NCBI RefSeq assembly: GCF_002056795.1
Contig: NZ_CP020104.1
Location: forward strand, 7,449,501 to 7,513,500
Direction: 5' to 3'
Length of the DNA: 64,000 bases
Source: Spirosoma aerolatum
GTDB taxonomy: Bacteria; Bacteroidota; Bacteroidia; Cytophagales; Spirosomataceae
A program made the translations under genes and the position numbers. Below, piece by piece: positions 18,381-26,145 of the stretch (position 1 is its first letter; each line of letters opens with the position of its first letter). The notes beneath the pieces were generated by a model, which did no database searches, was not told the origin of the DNA, and was given only the letters and a program-made list of their open reading frames with translations.

Positions 18381-18428
18381 CTCCAAAAGTTTAGGAGTCG
18401 GATCGTATGGCCTCCAAAAATAGTGGAG
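18381..18428. repeat. Two tandem CTCC/GGAG hairpins
   Basis: CTCC-AAAAGTTTA-GGAG (18381-18397) and CTCC-AAAAATAGT-GGAG (18412-18428) are similar weak hairpins about 30 nt after the regulator gene. They could act as a terminator region, but there is no T-run. Nothing else is recognisable in 18348-18602. Confidence 0.35.
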
Positions 18429-18602
18429 AGGTAAGGTTCCGTGTTATATTTCACTACGTAAATACAATCTCATAGGCTACTGATAATCAGAAGTTTTCAA
18501 TAATTTCTTCATTTTTACTCGATTGGATGGCTGACTGGCACGAAATTGTTTACAGGCGTTTTAACAAGGGTAAAGTAATTCAAGCTGTTGACAGGAAGTT
18601 TC

Positions 18603-19442
18603 ATGAATTCAGGAAAAGCCCAAACGACATCCGTTTTCCGCAACAGGGAGGGCCAGGCTGTTTTTTATAGAAACTGGACCACAAGAAACGAACCGAACGG
18701 TATCGTTTTGATCGTTCACGGTTTGAATTCCCATAGCGGCTATTATGAAAAGTTTGTTGCCAAACTTACCGATAACGGATATGAAGTCTACGCAATGGAT
18801 CTTCAGGGCTGGGGAATGTCGGAGGGAGAACGGTATTACATCGCTGACTATCATGCTATTGTAGACGATATTGATTTGCTGGTAGATATTGTAAGATCGA
18901 CGTACCCAACCATCGGTATTTTTTTGTTAGGCCATAGTGCAGGCGGTGTGTTTGCTTCCGTCTACACAGTGGGTAACCAGGACAAGCTAAGTGGGCTGAT
19001 TTCAGCAAGCTTCGCCTTTCAACTTCAAGCGCCTGGCTTTGCCCTGGCCATCATAAAAGTACTGGGTAATATCATTCCGCATACGCGACTAATCAGATTG
19101 AAAAATGAAGATTTTTCCCGGGACAAGGCTATTGTACACGCAATGAACAACGACCCGTTGCTAAAAAACGAAAAGCAGCCAGCGCGGACAATGCAGCAAC
19201 TTTTGCTGGCAGCAGCGTACTTAAAAAAAGAAATACCCTACATCAAACTTCCGCTTCTTATAATTCATGGTACTGCGGATAGGATCACTAACCCCATTGG
19301 AAGCCAATACTTTATGGATCATGCAACTTCGGTAGACAAGCAACTGACATTATATGAAGGCTATTATCATGATTTGCTCAACGACAAGTATAATGGAATC
19401 ATCAACAAAGAGATTATGCGTTGGCTCAACAAAAGAGTTTGA
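18603..19442 (+). CDS. Alpha/beta hydrolase (monoacylglycerol lipase-like), paralogue 1
   Basis: ATG at 18603 gives 279 residues. A TTG five codons upstream is less likely. It is a serine aminopeptidase/monoacylglycerol lipase-type hydrolase with the oxyanion motif VHGLNSHSGYY (~39-49), nucleophile elbow LLGHSAGG (~109-116, Ser), catalytic Asp in LIIHGTADRIT (~220-230) and His in YYHDLLND (~260). There is no signal peptide, so it is probably cytoplasmic. It closely resembles the gene at 21924-22766, sharing GERYY-ADY, LRLKNEDFSRD and YHDLLND, and must derive from the same ancestor. The lipid or ester substrate is unknown. Confidence 0.88.
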   Translation: MNSGKAQTTSVFRNREGQAVFYRNWTTRNEPNGIVLIVHGLNSHSGYYEKFVAKLTDNGYEVYAMDLQGWGMSEGERYYIADYHAIVDDIDLLVDIVRSTYPTIGIFLLGHSAGGVFASVYTVGNQDKLSGLISASFAFQLQAPGFALAIIKVLGNIIPHTRLIRLKNEDFSRDKAIVHAMNNDPLLKNEKQPARTMQQLLLAAAYLKKEIPYIKLPLLIIHGTADRITNPIGSQYFMDHATSVDKQLTLYEGYYHDLLNDKYNGIINKEIMRWLNKRV

Positions 19443-19788
19443 CTTATCTGCCTATGACCGTAGCCTTCTTCCAAAAAATCTTTTTCCATCCTCCGTTCGG
19501 TTACATAGGGATAGGGCCTTTTCGGATTATACTCCGAATTGCTCGAAATTAGTCTCCTGGAAACATATAACCTCTAAATAAGGCACTAAGTAAGCATCAC
19601 TCTATAATGGATACAGTAAGACAGGCTCCTTTATAAGGTTTTAAGTTTTGCGTATATACACTATCGTTCATTATCAGTAGTAAGGTAGGATACCATCTGT
19701 GAAAAGCGTTACAGGGGAGCAGAAAGTCTGTTAAAGGCTTGTAGTAATGAGCGTATATAGAATCAATAACACCTTAAATTTTTCAATC
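19443..19788. other. Intergenic stretch without a gene
   Basis: No coding sequence or repeat could be supported here. A 14-codon in-frame upstream ATG at 19747 exists but is not needed for the DJ-1-like protein. Confidence 0.5.
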
Positions 19789-20484
19789 ATGAAAAGGCGA
19801 ATTCTCTTTATGGTAACCAGCGCCAATCTCATTGGTCCAAAAAATCGTAAAACCGGGAGCTTGCTTACCGAATTAGCCCATCCCTATGAAGCGTTTAAAA
19901 AGCAAGGGTATGAGATTGACATTTACAGTGTCAAAGGAGGAGAAGCGCCCATCGATTTAGTGGAATTAGATGATCCCGTTAATCAGGCATTTCTGAACGA
20001 TGAAGGGATCACTAAAATGAAAAACACCAAGAGCATAAATGAATTATCGACTGACGGCTATGATGCGGTATTCGTTCCAGGTGGTTTGGGTCCGGTTGTG
20101 GATATGACGGATAATCCACCTGTACAGAACATTCTGGCTTCGTTTTATGATAGCGGTAAGGTGGTGAGTGCGGTATGCCACGGACCTGTTTCCCTGGGAA
20201 ATGTTAAGTTGAAAGACGGTTCGTATCTGGTTCGGGGCAAAAACGTAACGGGATTCAGCGCTGTTGAGGAAGCGGGCTATGCCAAGGATGATGTTTCGTT
20301 TGAGTTGGAAGACTTATTAAAAGAGCGTGGAGCCAATTACAGCGCTGTTGAACCTTGGCAGCCCCACAGTATCACCGACGGGCGATTAGTTACCGGACAA
20401 AATCCTGCTTCCGCTCAAGGGGTAGCCGAACGGGTAATTGCTATTCTGGAATCTGCTGATGTGGTAGAACCTGCTAAAGTTTAA
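19789..20484 (+). CDS. DJ-1/PfpI-family protein (Hsp31-like, type 1 glutamine amidotransferase fold)
   Basis: ATG at 19789 (MKRRILFMVTSAN) gives 231 residues. It fits homologue starts better than the ATG 42 nt upstream. The nucleophile elbow VSAVCHGPVSL holds the conserved Cys, preceded by the VFVPGGLGPVVDM strand-turn. The fold matches the Hsp31/YajL group of glyoxalase III or deglycase proteins and chaperones. Its neighbours are a small monooxygenase and several hydrolases, consistent with handling reactive small carbonyls, although this is only inferred. Confidence 0.87.
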   Translation: MKRRILFMVTSANLIGPKNRKTGSLLTELAHPYEAFKKQGYEIDIYSVKGGEAPIDLVELDDPVNQAFLNDEGITKMKNTKSINELSTDGYDAVFVPGGLGPVVDMTDNPPVQNILASFYDSGKVVSAVCHGPVSLGNVKLKDGSYLVRGKNVTGFSAVEEAGYAKDDVSFELEDLLKERGANYSAVEPWQPHSITDGRLVTGQNPASAQGVAERVIAILESADVVEPAKV

Positions 20485-20570
20485 TGTACCGAAACACACC
20501 CCTTCTCCATCCATTGACGAAGGGGTAACAAAGAAAATCCTGAAAACTTTTTTCTATACGCTGATAAACT

Positions 20571-20891
20571 ATGAATGAAGCGATTACAACAATTGCAAAA
20601 TGGTTAACCATAGATGGTCAGCTAGAAGCGGTACGCCAACTGTTGACAGAGTTGGCTCTGAAAAGTAGGCAGGAAGAAGGGAATCTTTTCTATACGGTTT
20701 ACCAAAGTATTGCAGACCCAAATACGCTATTTTTACTTGAGCGGTATAAAGACGAATCGGCATTGGATAACCATCGAAATTCAGCGCACTACCAAGAGTT
20801 AGTCGTCGGAAAGATTATTCCCCTACTCGCAGCAAGAGAGATCGTTCAGGCAAGAGACTTGAACCTTAATGATCTCCATCAGGCAGAATAA
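20571..20891 (+). CDS. Antibiotic-biosynthesis-monooxygenase (ABM) domain protein
   Basis: This single ABM domain covers all 106 residues, with the ferredoxin-like alpha/beta pattern: an ITTIAKWLTIDGQLEAVRQL start, EEGNLFYTVYQ, then LFLLERYKDESALDNHRNSA with the family's typical H-x2-S ending. Such proteins (YgiN-like) are small dimeric quinol monooxygenases or degrade related compounds without cofactor. It lies 86 nt after the DJ-1 gene and 98 nt before an exported hydrolase gene on the same strand. Confidence 0.88.
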   Translation: MNEAITTIAKWLTIDGQLEAVRQLLTELALKSRQEEGNLFYTVYQSIADPNTLFLLERYKDESALDNHRNSAHYQELVVGKIIPLLAAREIVQARDLNLNDLHQAE

Positions 20892-20989
20892 GAGGCCGCC
20901 CCGTTTCGTAAACTCCCTTTTTTGTTCGTCAATTGCCAAATTGACTTTGGTCTACCTCATGTATTTTTTCACTTAACAACCCAAATCTT

Positions 20990-21757
20990 ATGAAAAGCTT
21001 TGCATTATTTCTACTATCGGGAGCAATCCTATCTATTTCTTCTTTAAACGCTCAGACAAAAAAAATGGAAACAGCAAAACCCACTATTATTTTTGTACAT
21101 GGCTTATGGGCCGATGGATCGTCATGGAGCAAAGTTATCCCGCTCCTAGTTGCCCGAGGGTATAAAGTTATATCCGTGCAGAATCCGACTACTACCCTTG
21201 AGAACGATATTGCTGCTACCCAACGGGCTATAGCTGTTGCCGGTGGTGATGTCGTTTTGGTTGGTCATTCCTGGGGAGGTTTTGTGATCACTGAAGCCGG
21301 CGATCATCCAAAGGTCAAAGCATTGGTCTATGTGGCTGCCTACGCCCCCGAAAAGGATGAAACCGTTCTCTCCCTGAGTGAAAAAGCGGCCCCTACCCAA
21401 CTTGCCTCCTTTTTTCAGGCAGAAGGTGGGTTCGTTAGTCTTACCAGAGAGGGGATAACGAACGTATTTGCCAATGATCTTTCGGCTCAGGAACAGGAGT
21501 TGGTTTTTGCTGTACAACAGCCAACGTCCCCAGACGTATTTAAAGGAGCAGCGAGTAAAGTGGCCTGGAAACAGAAACCCTCCTGGTATATCGTGGCTTC
21601 GGAAGACAAAACCATCAACCCCGATCTGGAACGCTTAATGGCTCAACGGGCAAAGGCTAAAACAACTACCCTGAAATCATGCCACGTAGCCATGTTGTCC
21701 AAGCCCAACCAGGTCCTGGAGGTGATTTTGGAAGCGGCCAGTCAGGCTGTTAATTAA
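20990..21757 (+). CDS. Exported alpha/beta hydrolase
   Basis: The 255-residue protein has a signal peptide (MKSFALFLLSGAILSISSLNAQ) and a compact alpha/beta hydrolase domain of the AB_hydrolase_6 type. Recognisable sites are oxyanion FVHGLWADGSSW (~35-46), nucleophile LVGHSWGG (~86-93), acid in YIVASEDKTINPD and a His in LKSCHVAMLSKP near the C-terminus. It is likely periplasmic. Homologues include proteins of unknown function and some ester or lactone hydrolases. It belongs to a cluster with the DJ-1, ABM and lipase-like genes. Confidence 0.87.
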   Translation: MKSFALFLLSGAILSISSLNAQTKKMETAKPTIIFVHGLWADGSSWSKVIPLLVARGYKVISVQNPTTTLENDIAATQRAIAVAGGDVVLVGHSWGGFVITEAGDHPKVKALVYVAAYAPEKDETVLSLSEKAAPTQLASFFQAEGGFVSLTREGITNVFANDLSAQEQELVFAVQQPTSPDVFKGAASKVAWKQKPSWYIVASEDKTINPDLERLMAQRAKAKTTTLKSCHVAMLSKPNQVLEVILEAASQAVN

Positions 21758-21923
21758 ACTAAGCAGGTGAGCTTAAACCTAGTAGAATCAACCAATCCCT
21801 AAGACACCCAGTTACTATTTTTGGTGTGTAAAAGGATTGGTTTGTTTCCGCACGATGGTTACTTACACGGATAATGTACAAAGTGAGTCATGAGTTTTTA
21901 GCTACCCAAACCACGCAAAGCGT

Positions 21924-22766
21924 ATGCAGGCACTTAACCCGGTACAGACAAATACGTTCATTTCGGAACAAGGATTGAATGTCGCCTATAAACATTGGAA
22001 AGCAGCCGAAACCCCAAAAGGGATAGTAGCATTTGCTCACGGCTTTAATTCACACAGCGGCTATTTTCAATGGCCAGCCGAACAACTAACAGCCCAGCAT
22101 TATGAGGTTTATGGGATCGACTTTCCGGGAAGGGGAATGTCAGACGGAGAGCGATATTACATGGCTGACTATGAAGAGTTTGTAAAAGAGCTTGATACGT
22201 TAATAGACATTGCGAAAGCGGCTCATCCAGGGTTACCTATCTTTTTATTAGGACACAGTGCAGGCGGTGTTTTGTCGGCCATTTATGCTCTGGAGCATCA
22301 GGATAAGCTCAGCGGTTTTATTTGCGAAAGTTTCGCGTTTCAAGTACCTGCTCCCGATTTCGCCGTGGCTGTTTTACGAGGTCTAAGCCACGTATTTCCT
22401 CACGCACATGTGTTGCGGTTGAAAAACGAAGATTTTTCCCGCGATCAGGCCGTGGTTGATTTTATGAATAGTGATCCGCTTATCGCCAATGAAGTTCAGC
22501 CGACGAAAACCGTACAGCAATTATCGCTTGCTGACGAACGGCTAAAAAACGAAATGGCTTCCATCCAACTCCCTCTGCTGATCCTTCACGGTACTGAGGA
22601 TAAGGCAACCAAACCTAGTGGAAGCCAATTTTTTTATGATAATGCGTCTTCCGTCGACAAAACGCTAAAATTTTATGAGGGACATTATCACGATTTATTG
22701 AATGACTTAGACAAGGAAGTTGTCATGACCGATATTCTCAATTGGCTAAACCAAAGAAAGAACTAA
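21924..22766 (+). CDS. Alpha/beta hydrolase (monoacylglycerol lipase-like), paralogue 2
   Basis: The 280-residue paralogue of the gene at 18603-19442 has the same layout: AHGFNSHSGYF (oxyanion), LLGHSAGGVLSA (nucleophile Ser), LILHGTEDKATKP (acid) and GHYHDLLND (His). It has no signal peptide. The two copies flank the DJ-1, ABM and exported hydrolase genes. This could reflect duplication followed by insertion, or shared selection for the set. The substrate is unknown. Confidence 0.88.
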   Translation: MQALNPVQTNTFISEQGLNVAYKHWKAAETPKGIVAFAHGFNSHSGYFQWPAEQLTAQHYEVYGIDFPGRGMSDGERYYMADYEEFVKELDTLIDIAKAAHPGLPIFLLGHSAGGVLSAIYALEHQDKLSGFICESFAFQVPAPDFAVAVLRGLSHVFPHAHVLRLKNEDFSRDQAVVDFMNSDPLIANEVQPTKTVQQLSLADERLKNEMASIQLPLLILHGTEDKATKPSGSQFFYDNASSVDKTLKFYEGHYHDLLNDLDKEVVMTDILNWLNQRKN

Positions 22767-22901
22767 TACAGACAGCTACCAAACAGGTGTTGGTAAAAAG
22801 TTAACCGTGTACAGTCTTGTCCTTACCGACGGAAGTAGCCTATTCGACGCAACATTACTCGATACCCTGGAATTCTAATAGGCTAGTAAAACAATTCAAT
22901 A

Positions 22902-22960
22902 ATCTCATGAAATCGCTCTAATCTGAGACGAAGGGATATTCAAAAAGGGGCGTTTTTAAA
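22902..22960 (+). repeat. Dispersed intergenic repeat, copy D
   Basis: TCTCA (22903-22907) and TGAGA around the TGAGACGA core (22924-22931) can pair, and the 3' end GGGGCGTTTTT is conserved (22947-22957). It directly precedes the 51-bp promoter-like repeat at 22965. Confidence 0.7.
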
Positions 22961-22964
22961 ACAG

Positions 22965-23015
22965 TAATTATCCTGATTATTTGTACTTTAGCTAACATCT
23001 AACAGATTATACAAC
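22965..23015 (+). repeat. 51-bp promoter-like repeat, left copy
   Basis: This copy matches 24379-24431 on the opposite strand at about 46 of 51 positions. It includes TACTTTAG, one base off the Bacteroidota -7 consensus, 18 nt before the lipoprotein start, so it probably carries that gene's promoter. Confidence 0.75.
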
Positions 23016-23032
23016 AGATTCGAATACCACCA

Positions 23033-23500
23033 ATGCGATTTCATTATTTTTCAACATTAATTCTTTTCACTACCTTTTTTGGATGTAAGAAAGAAATAAA
23101 TCCTGATCCTGATCTAGCTGGTATGCTGGAAGGTACATATCAGGTAAAAGAATCAGTAGACATTTTAAATTCTAAAGTTGATACAACAAGATTACCTTAT
23201 CTGTATGGAAAAATAATTATAGAACGTTCCAAGGCAGAGCCTACTAAAATTGGCGTTAGTTCGAGTGTAGCTTTTACATGGAATGGCAGTCTTGTTGATG
23301 ACACCCAATATAATGAACTGCTAAAGTTATTCCCTATGCCTAATCCTCAAAATTATATTCTCACTGTTTCCCAGAAAAATGATACCATTTACTTTACTGA
23401 TAATCAGAAAACTTTCGGTAAGTATTTTGGCAATATACTGATAAAGAAAGTTATTCATTCCTCTACCTGGGAATCGACATTAATTGCAACTAAGTTGTGA
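23033..23500 (+). CDS. Small lipoprotein of unknown function
   Basis: The protein has 155 residues. The lipoprotein signal MRFHYFSTLILFTTFFGC ends in a lipobox (FFGC), so Cys18 should be lipid-anchored. The rest (LEGTYQVKESVD, then alternating strands) is reminiscent of a small beta-barrel or lipocalin-like fold, but no family was recognised. Base composition is clearly more AT-rich than in its neighbours. With the next two genes it lies between two inverted 51-bp repeats, suggesting separate acquisition. Confidence 0.65.
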   Translation: MRFHYFSTLILFTTFFGCKKEINPDPDLAGMLEGTYQVKESVDILNSKVDTTRLPYLYGKIIIERSKAEPTKIGVSSSVAFTWNGSLVDDTQYNELLKLFPMPNPQNYILTVSQKNDTIYFTDNQKTFGKYFGNILIKKVIHSSTWESTLIATKL

Positions 23501-23501
23501 T

Positions 23502-23535
23502 GTATTATTTTTAGGTATATACCTAAAAATAATAC
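23502..23535. terminator. 34-bp perfect AT-rich palindrome after the lipoprotein stop
   Basis: Bases 23502-23518 and 23519-23535 are exact reverse complements with no loop. It begins two bases after the stop codon and contains T5 and A5 runs, so it could terminate transcription in either direction. Confidence 0.55.
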
Positions 23536-23660
23536 AATATACTGATTTCTAATTAGCTTGTACTTTCTAAAGATTAGTTTTATAACCAGGGGTATTTTAT
23601 GAGATTAAAATAAGAATTTACATTCAGACTGTAATTTTGAGATCTTAGAAAGTTACTAGT

Positions 23661-24158
23661 ATGGCTTATTTACGGGTGCTTCTTTTAGTGTTCATCGCTC
23701 AGAAGCTGGCTGCTCAAATCACGCCTAACACGCTTAGTCAAGATCCCGTTTTTAGAACCGTTCTGGCGGCTCGGCTCGTCTATCCATTTGATGCACTATA
23801 TAAAGAAATTTATGCACGTGTATATGCTGGATTTGAAGTCGATGAGAAAGGGCATTTATTTAATATCTCCATACTTAATCACATGTCCAGAGGCACCCGG
23901 TATGGCTTTGAGCCCAACACAATAGCTGCTCTGAAGAAACTTCCTCCGCTCAACCCCCACTACCAAGGTCGATACATTCTCCCTATAGCCTTTATTTATG
24001 TAGATTCTCGCCATCTAGATAATCCATACATACCCAAAGACAGTATAAGTATGGGCGGCTTAGCGAATTATATATTATTAGATGAAATTAAAGTTATTGG
24101 TGGTAATGTGGATCGCAAAGAACGCTTACGAGCGGTTGAGAGAACTAAGGCTCAATAA
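23661..24158 (+). CDS. Exported TonB C-terminal-like protein
   Basis: The 165-residue protein has a signal peptide (MAYLRVLLLVFIAQKLAAQ). The core (VYPFDALYKEIYARVYAGFEVDEKG, then SRGTRYGFEPNTIAALKKLPPL) follows the pattern of a TonB C-terminal domain: a Tyr-Pro segment, a strand of the V-x-F-x-V-D-x-x-G type and a helix near the end. Such stand-alone domains are common in Bacteroidota, often beside lipoproteins, and need not energise receptors. The function is unknown. It shares the AT-rich composition of the upstream lipoprotein. Confidence 0.6.
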   Translation: MAYLRVLLLVFIAQKLAAQITPNTLSQDPVFRTVLAARLVYPFDALYKEIYARVYAGFEVDEKGHLFNISILNHMSRGTRYGFEPNTIAALKKLPPLNPHYQGRYILPIAFIYVDSRHLDNPYIPKDSISMGGLANYILLDEIKVIGGNVDRKERLRAVERTKAQ

Positions 24159-24215
24159 AGAAATCTTCTGTTGCCTAAGTGGCATTATGTTAGCCTAATA
24201 GTGTAAATGCAGGCT

Positions 24216-24359
24216 TTATTGATTTACTCTACGGCGTTGCCAAATCGATAGTAAAACGAAAAAGTCAGCCGGTAGAGAGAAAATGTAATTACCAGTCACA
24301 ACAATCATAGCCACACATCCGAGGCTAAGTGCAAAGAAGGCTAAAGAGTTAATTTTCAT
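24216..24359 (-). CDS. Putative 47-residue membrane protein
   Basis: This small open frame starts MKINSLAFFALSLG at 24359 and has two hydrophobic segments (~5-24 and ~26-41), ending QRRRVNQ with positive residues. It is supported by the 51-bp promoter-like repeat placed 20 nt upstream of its start in the proper orientation, the same element that precedes the lipoprotein at 23033. No family was recognised, and the coding status is not certain. Confidence 0.4.
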   Translation of the reverse strand: MKINSLAFFALSLGCVAMIVVTGNYIFSLPADFFVLLSIWQRRRVNQ

Positions 24360-24378
24360 GATTGACAGAGATTTAGAA

Positions 24379-24431
24379 GTTATATAATCTGTTACATGTT
24401 AGCTAAAGTACGAATAATCAGGCTAATAACC
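24379..24431 (-). repeat. 51-bp promoter-like repeat, right copy
   Basis: This is the inverted counterpart of 22965-23015. On the minus strand it reads CGTACTTTAGCTAACATG and so on, ending 19 nt before the 47-residue open frame. Together the two copies face inward around 1.36 kb. Confidence 0.75.
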
Positions 24432-24505
24432 TGTGATTAGCCGTCTCTTCAAACCCTCATTTATAGTAAAAGCTTTGTGGTGCTCAACCTCGTCATGACG
24501 CTACA

Positions 24506-25063
24506 TTAAGCCGTTGCAATGGGTTGGGCGGGCCGCTGTACTTTAGCCACTCGCTTTCGGAGACTAGTCAACATCCGAGTTGGTTCAGCGACGATGCGAG
24601 CGCCCGTCCAAGTCGAAGCAATGACCATCCCGGCTGCTACCAAGATAATGTCTTTCAGAATATATTGAGCCGCCAACGAGGGTGCATATAGAGGAGCGGG
24701 AAAGAGTTCTTTCGGAAAGAAAAGTAGGGGAGACATCGCGCCAATCATTTGAGCCGCCATCAGCCACACGCCTACCCGCAAAAAGCGGCCCGTTAGAAAA
24801 CACAGCCCAATCACACATTCCAAACCCGCTACAAAATCCATGGCGCTGTGGCCGGAGAAGATACCCATCGTCAGAAGAGTGGTGGTTCGGGTGGCTAAAT
24901 CTTCAATGGGACTAATACCCGGAAAGAATTTAAGAAGGCCGAATCCTACAAAAACTAAACCCATACAAACCCGTAGAATACCAATGCTGTTGGCCACCAA
25001 CCATCGGTTCATTCGGGTATCCAACTGGTCAAAGCGGTCGAATAACTTAGCTAATAGGTTCAT
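24506..25063 (-). CDS. DoxX-like integral membrane protein
   Basis: ATG at 25063 (MNLLAKLFDRFDQL) gives 185 residues. An in-frame ATG 39 nt upstream is possible. Four hydrophobic segments are visible (SIGILRVCMGLVFVGFGLLK, MDFVAGLECVIGLCFLTG, VGVWLMAAQMIGAMSPLLFF, ILKDIILVAAGMVIAS). The FVGFGLLKFFPG and ILKDIILVAAG segments fit the DoxX/DUF417 superfamily of four-helix membrane proteins. The function is unknown. It is divergent from the ECF sigma gene at 25392. Confidence 0.7.
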   Translation of the reverse strand: MNLLAKLFDRFDQLDTRMNRWLVANSIGILRVCMGLVFVGFGLLKFFPGISPIEDLATRTTTLLTMGIFSGHSAMDFVAGLECVIGLCFLTGRFLRVGVWLMAAQMIGAMSPLLFFPKELFPAPLYAPSLAAQYILKDIILVAAGMVIASTWTGARIVAEPTRMLTSLRKRVAKVQRPAQPIATA

Positions 25064-25225
25064 GAGTACTATGTTTATGTTCACCGAATGTAATGTAGCC
25101 ATCTACGCCGTATGAGTCTCTATAGATTCAATAGGCTCATAAATAACTTTCATCGCACGGTTACAGAATCGCTCATATATAGCAGAATTACACCGTTTTG
25201 AGACGAGTTTAAGTCCACTTGAATT

Positions 25226-25256
25226 CCCCATTGTGGGCAAAAAAAGCCCCATTGTG
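25226..25256 (+). promoter_or_regulatory. 21-bp-spaced direct repeats upstream of the ECF sigma gene
   Basis: CCCCATTGTG occurs at 25226-25235 and 25247-25256, exactly 21 bp apart, in the divergent gap between the DoxX-like and sigma genes. The layout suggests a dimeric activator or repressor site for either gene. Further on, ACACG-TTTAAT-CGTGT (25301-25316) is a second possible operator. Confidence 0.45.
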
Positions 25257-25391
25257 CTATAACAGCTAATCACTAAACAACCTTATTGGAGCGAATTTAT
25301 ACACGTTTAATCGTGTGGCACGATTTTTAACAGCCATCTAGTCAACAAGCACTTATGATGGTGACTACCATCAGTTTCCCTTCCTTTTTGC

Positions 25392-25940
25392 ATGAAACCA
25401 AACCTACTCAACGAAGCTCAATTAATTTTTGATCTTCAGGCGGGTAATGCTTCGGCCTTTACCACGTTATACGATGCCTATTCACCAGCTTTGTTTGGTG
25501 TATTATTGAGATTAGTGAAAGATCATCCACAAGCTGAAGATTTGCTTCAAGATGCCTTTATTAAAATCTGGACTAATATCCATCGCTATGATGCTCAGCA
25601 GGGGCGACTTTTCACTTGGCTGTTAACTGTCACTCGGAATGTAGGCATGGATGCGCTAAGAGCGCGTAAAATGCAAATTATATCGGAAGCGTATACGCAT
25701 GATCGAGCCGATGAGTCTGCTCAATCGGTGCCGGACACTATGCCCCATCAATCGATCTTCACCATCTTATCCCCTAAATACAGTCAGGTGCTTGAATTGA
25801 CCTATCAAGGTTATACCAAAGAGGCAATTGCCGATCACTTTGATCTGCCGCTAGGCACCGTGAAAACTCGCTTTCGTAAAGGGCTTAGGCTGTTAAAAGA
25901 TGTATTTGCTCAAGACATCTGTCAATATCACATGGTTTGA
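25392..25940 (+). CDS. ECF RNA polymerase sigma factor
   Basis: The protein has 182 residues. Sigma region 2 is at ~20-85 (TLYDAYSPALFGVLLRLV, DLLQDAFIKIWTNIHRYD, GRLFTWLLTVTRNVGMDALR) and region 4 at ~125-175 (VLELTYQGYTKEAIADHFDLPLGTVKTR in two parts, then FRKGLRLLKDV). It is of the type usually followed by an anti-sigma factor gene (RskA-like). Here the next 870 bases hold only a dispersed repeat and a broken propeller gene, so the partner is missing or encoded elsewhere. Confidence 0.92.
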   Translation: MKPNLLNEAQLIFDLQAGNASAFTTLYDAYSPALFGVLLRLVKDHPQAEDLLQDAFIKIWTNIHRYDAQQGRLFTWLLTVTRNVGMDALRARKMQIISEAYTHDRADESAQSVPDTMPHQSIFTILSPKYSQVLELTYQGYTKEAIADHFDLPLGTVKTRFRKGLRLLKDVFAQDICQYHMV

Positions 25941-26068
25941 AAGATTGGGTTTGTTTCTGCCATTATAGAACCAGTCTCCTTGATTTATAACGGAAACTCA
26001 ATCATGCGTTTCGTACTTTGGGAAATAAAGTACGAAAAATTGGCAGCCTTTAATTAAACAAACGGCTT

Positions 26069-26145
26069 TGTCTCAATCTCAATAAAGGCTCCTGCTTGAG
26101 ACGAAGTGGGATTTGCGTATCTGTAATTAGGGCGTTTTAGGAAAC
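26069..26145 (+). repeat. Dispersed intergenic repeat, copy E
   Basis: GTCTCA (26070-26075) and TGAGAC in the core TTGAGACGA (26097-26105) pair, and the 3' part GGGCGTTTTAGG (26130-26141) is conserved. The copy abuts the propeller pseudogene, whose reading frame runs into it. Confidence 0.7.

Noticed and set aside
18536..18550. Possible sigma-54 promoter (TGGCACGAAATTGTT) before the lipase-like gene
   Set aside because: The spacing between the GG and the downstream G is one base short of the strict -24/-12 distance, so it is not called as a promoter, although an NtrC-type regulator gene lies just upstream.
24440..24480. Minus-strand GAGACGG near the right 51-bp repeat as a further copy of the dispersed repeat
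   Set aside because: Core differs and neither arm nor end is recognisable.
25192..25215. TTTTGAGACGAG as a seventh copy of the dispersed repeat
   Set aside because: Only the GAGACGA core matches. The CTCC arm and the GGGCGTTTT end are absent, so chance is possible.
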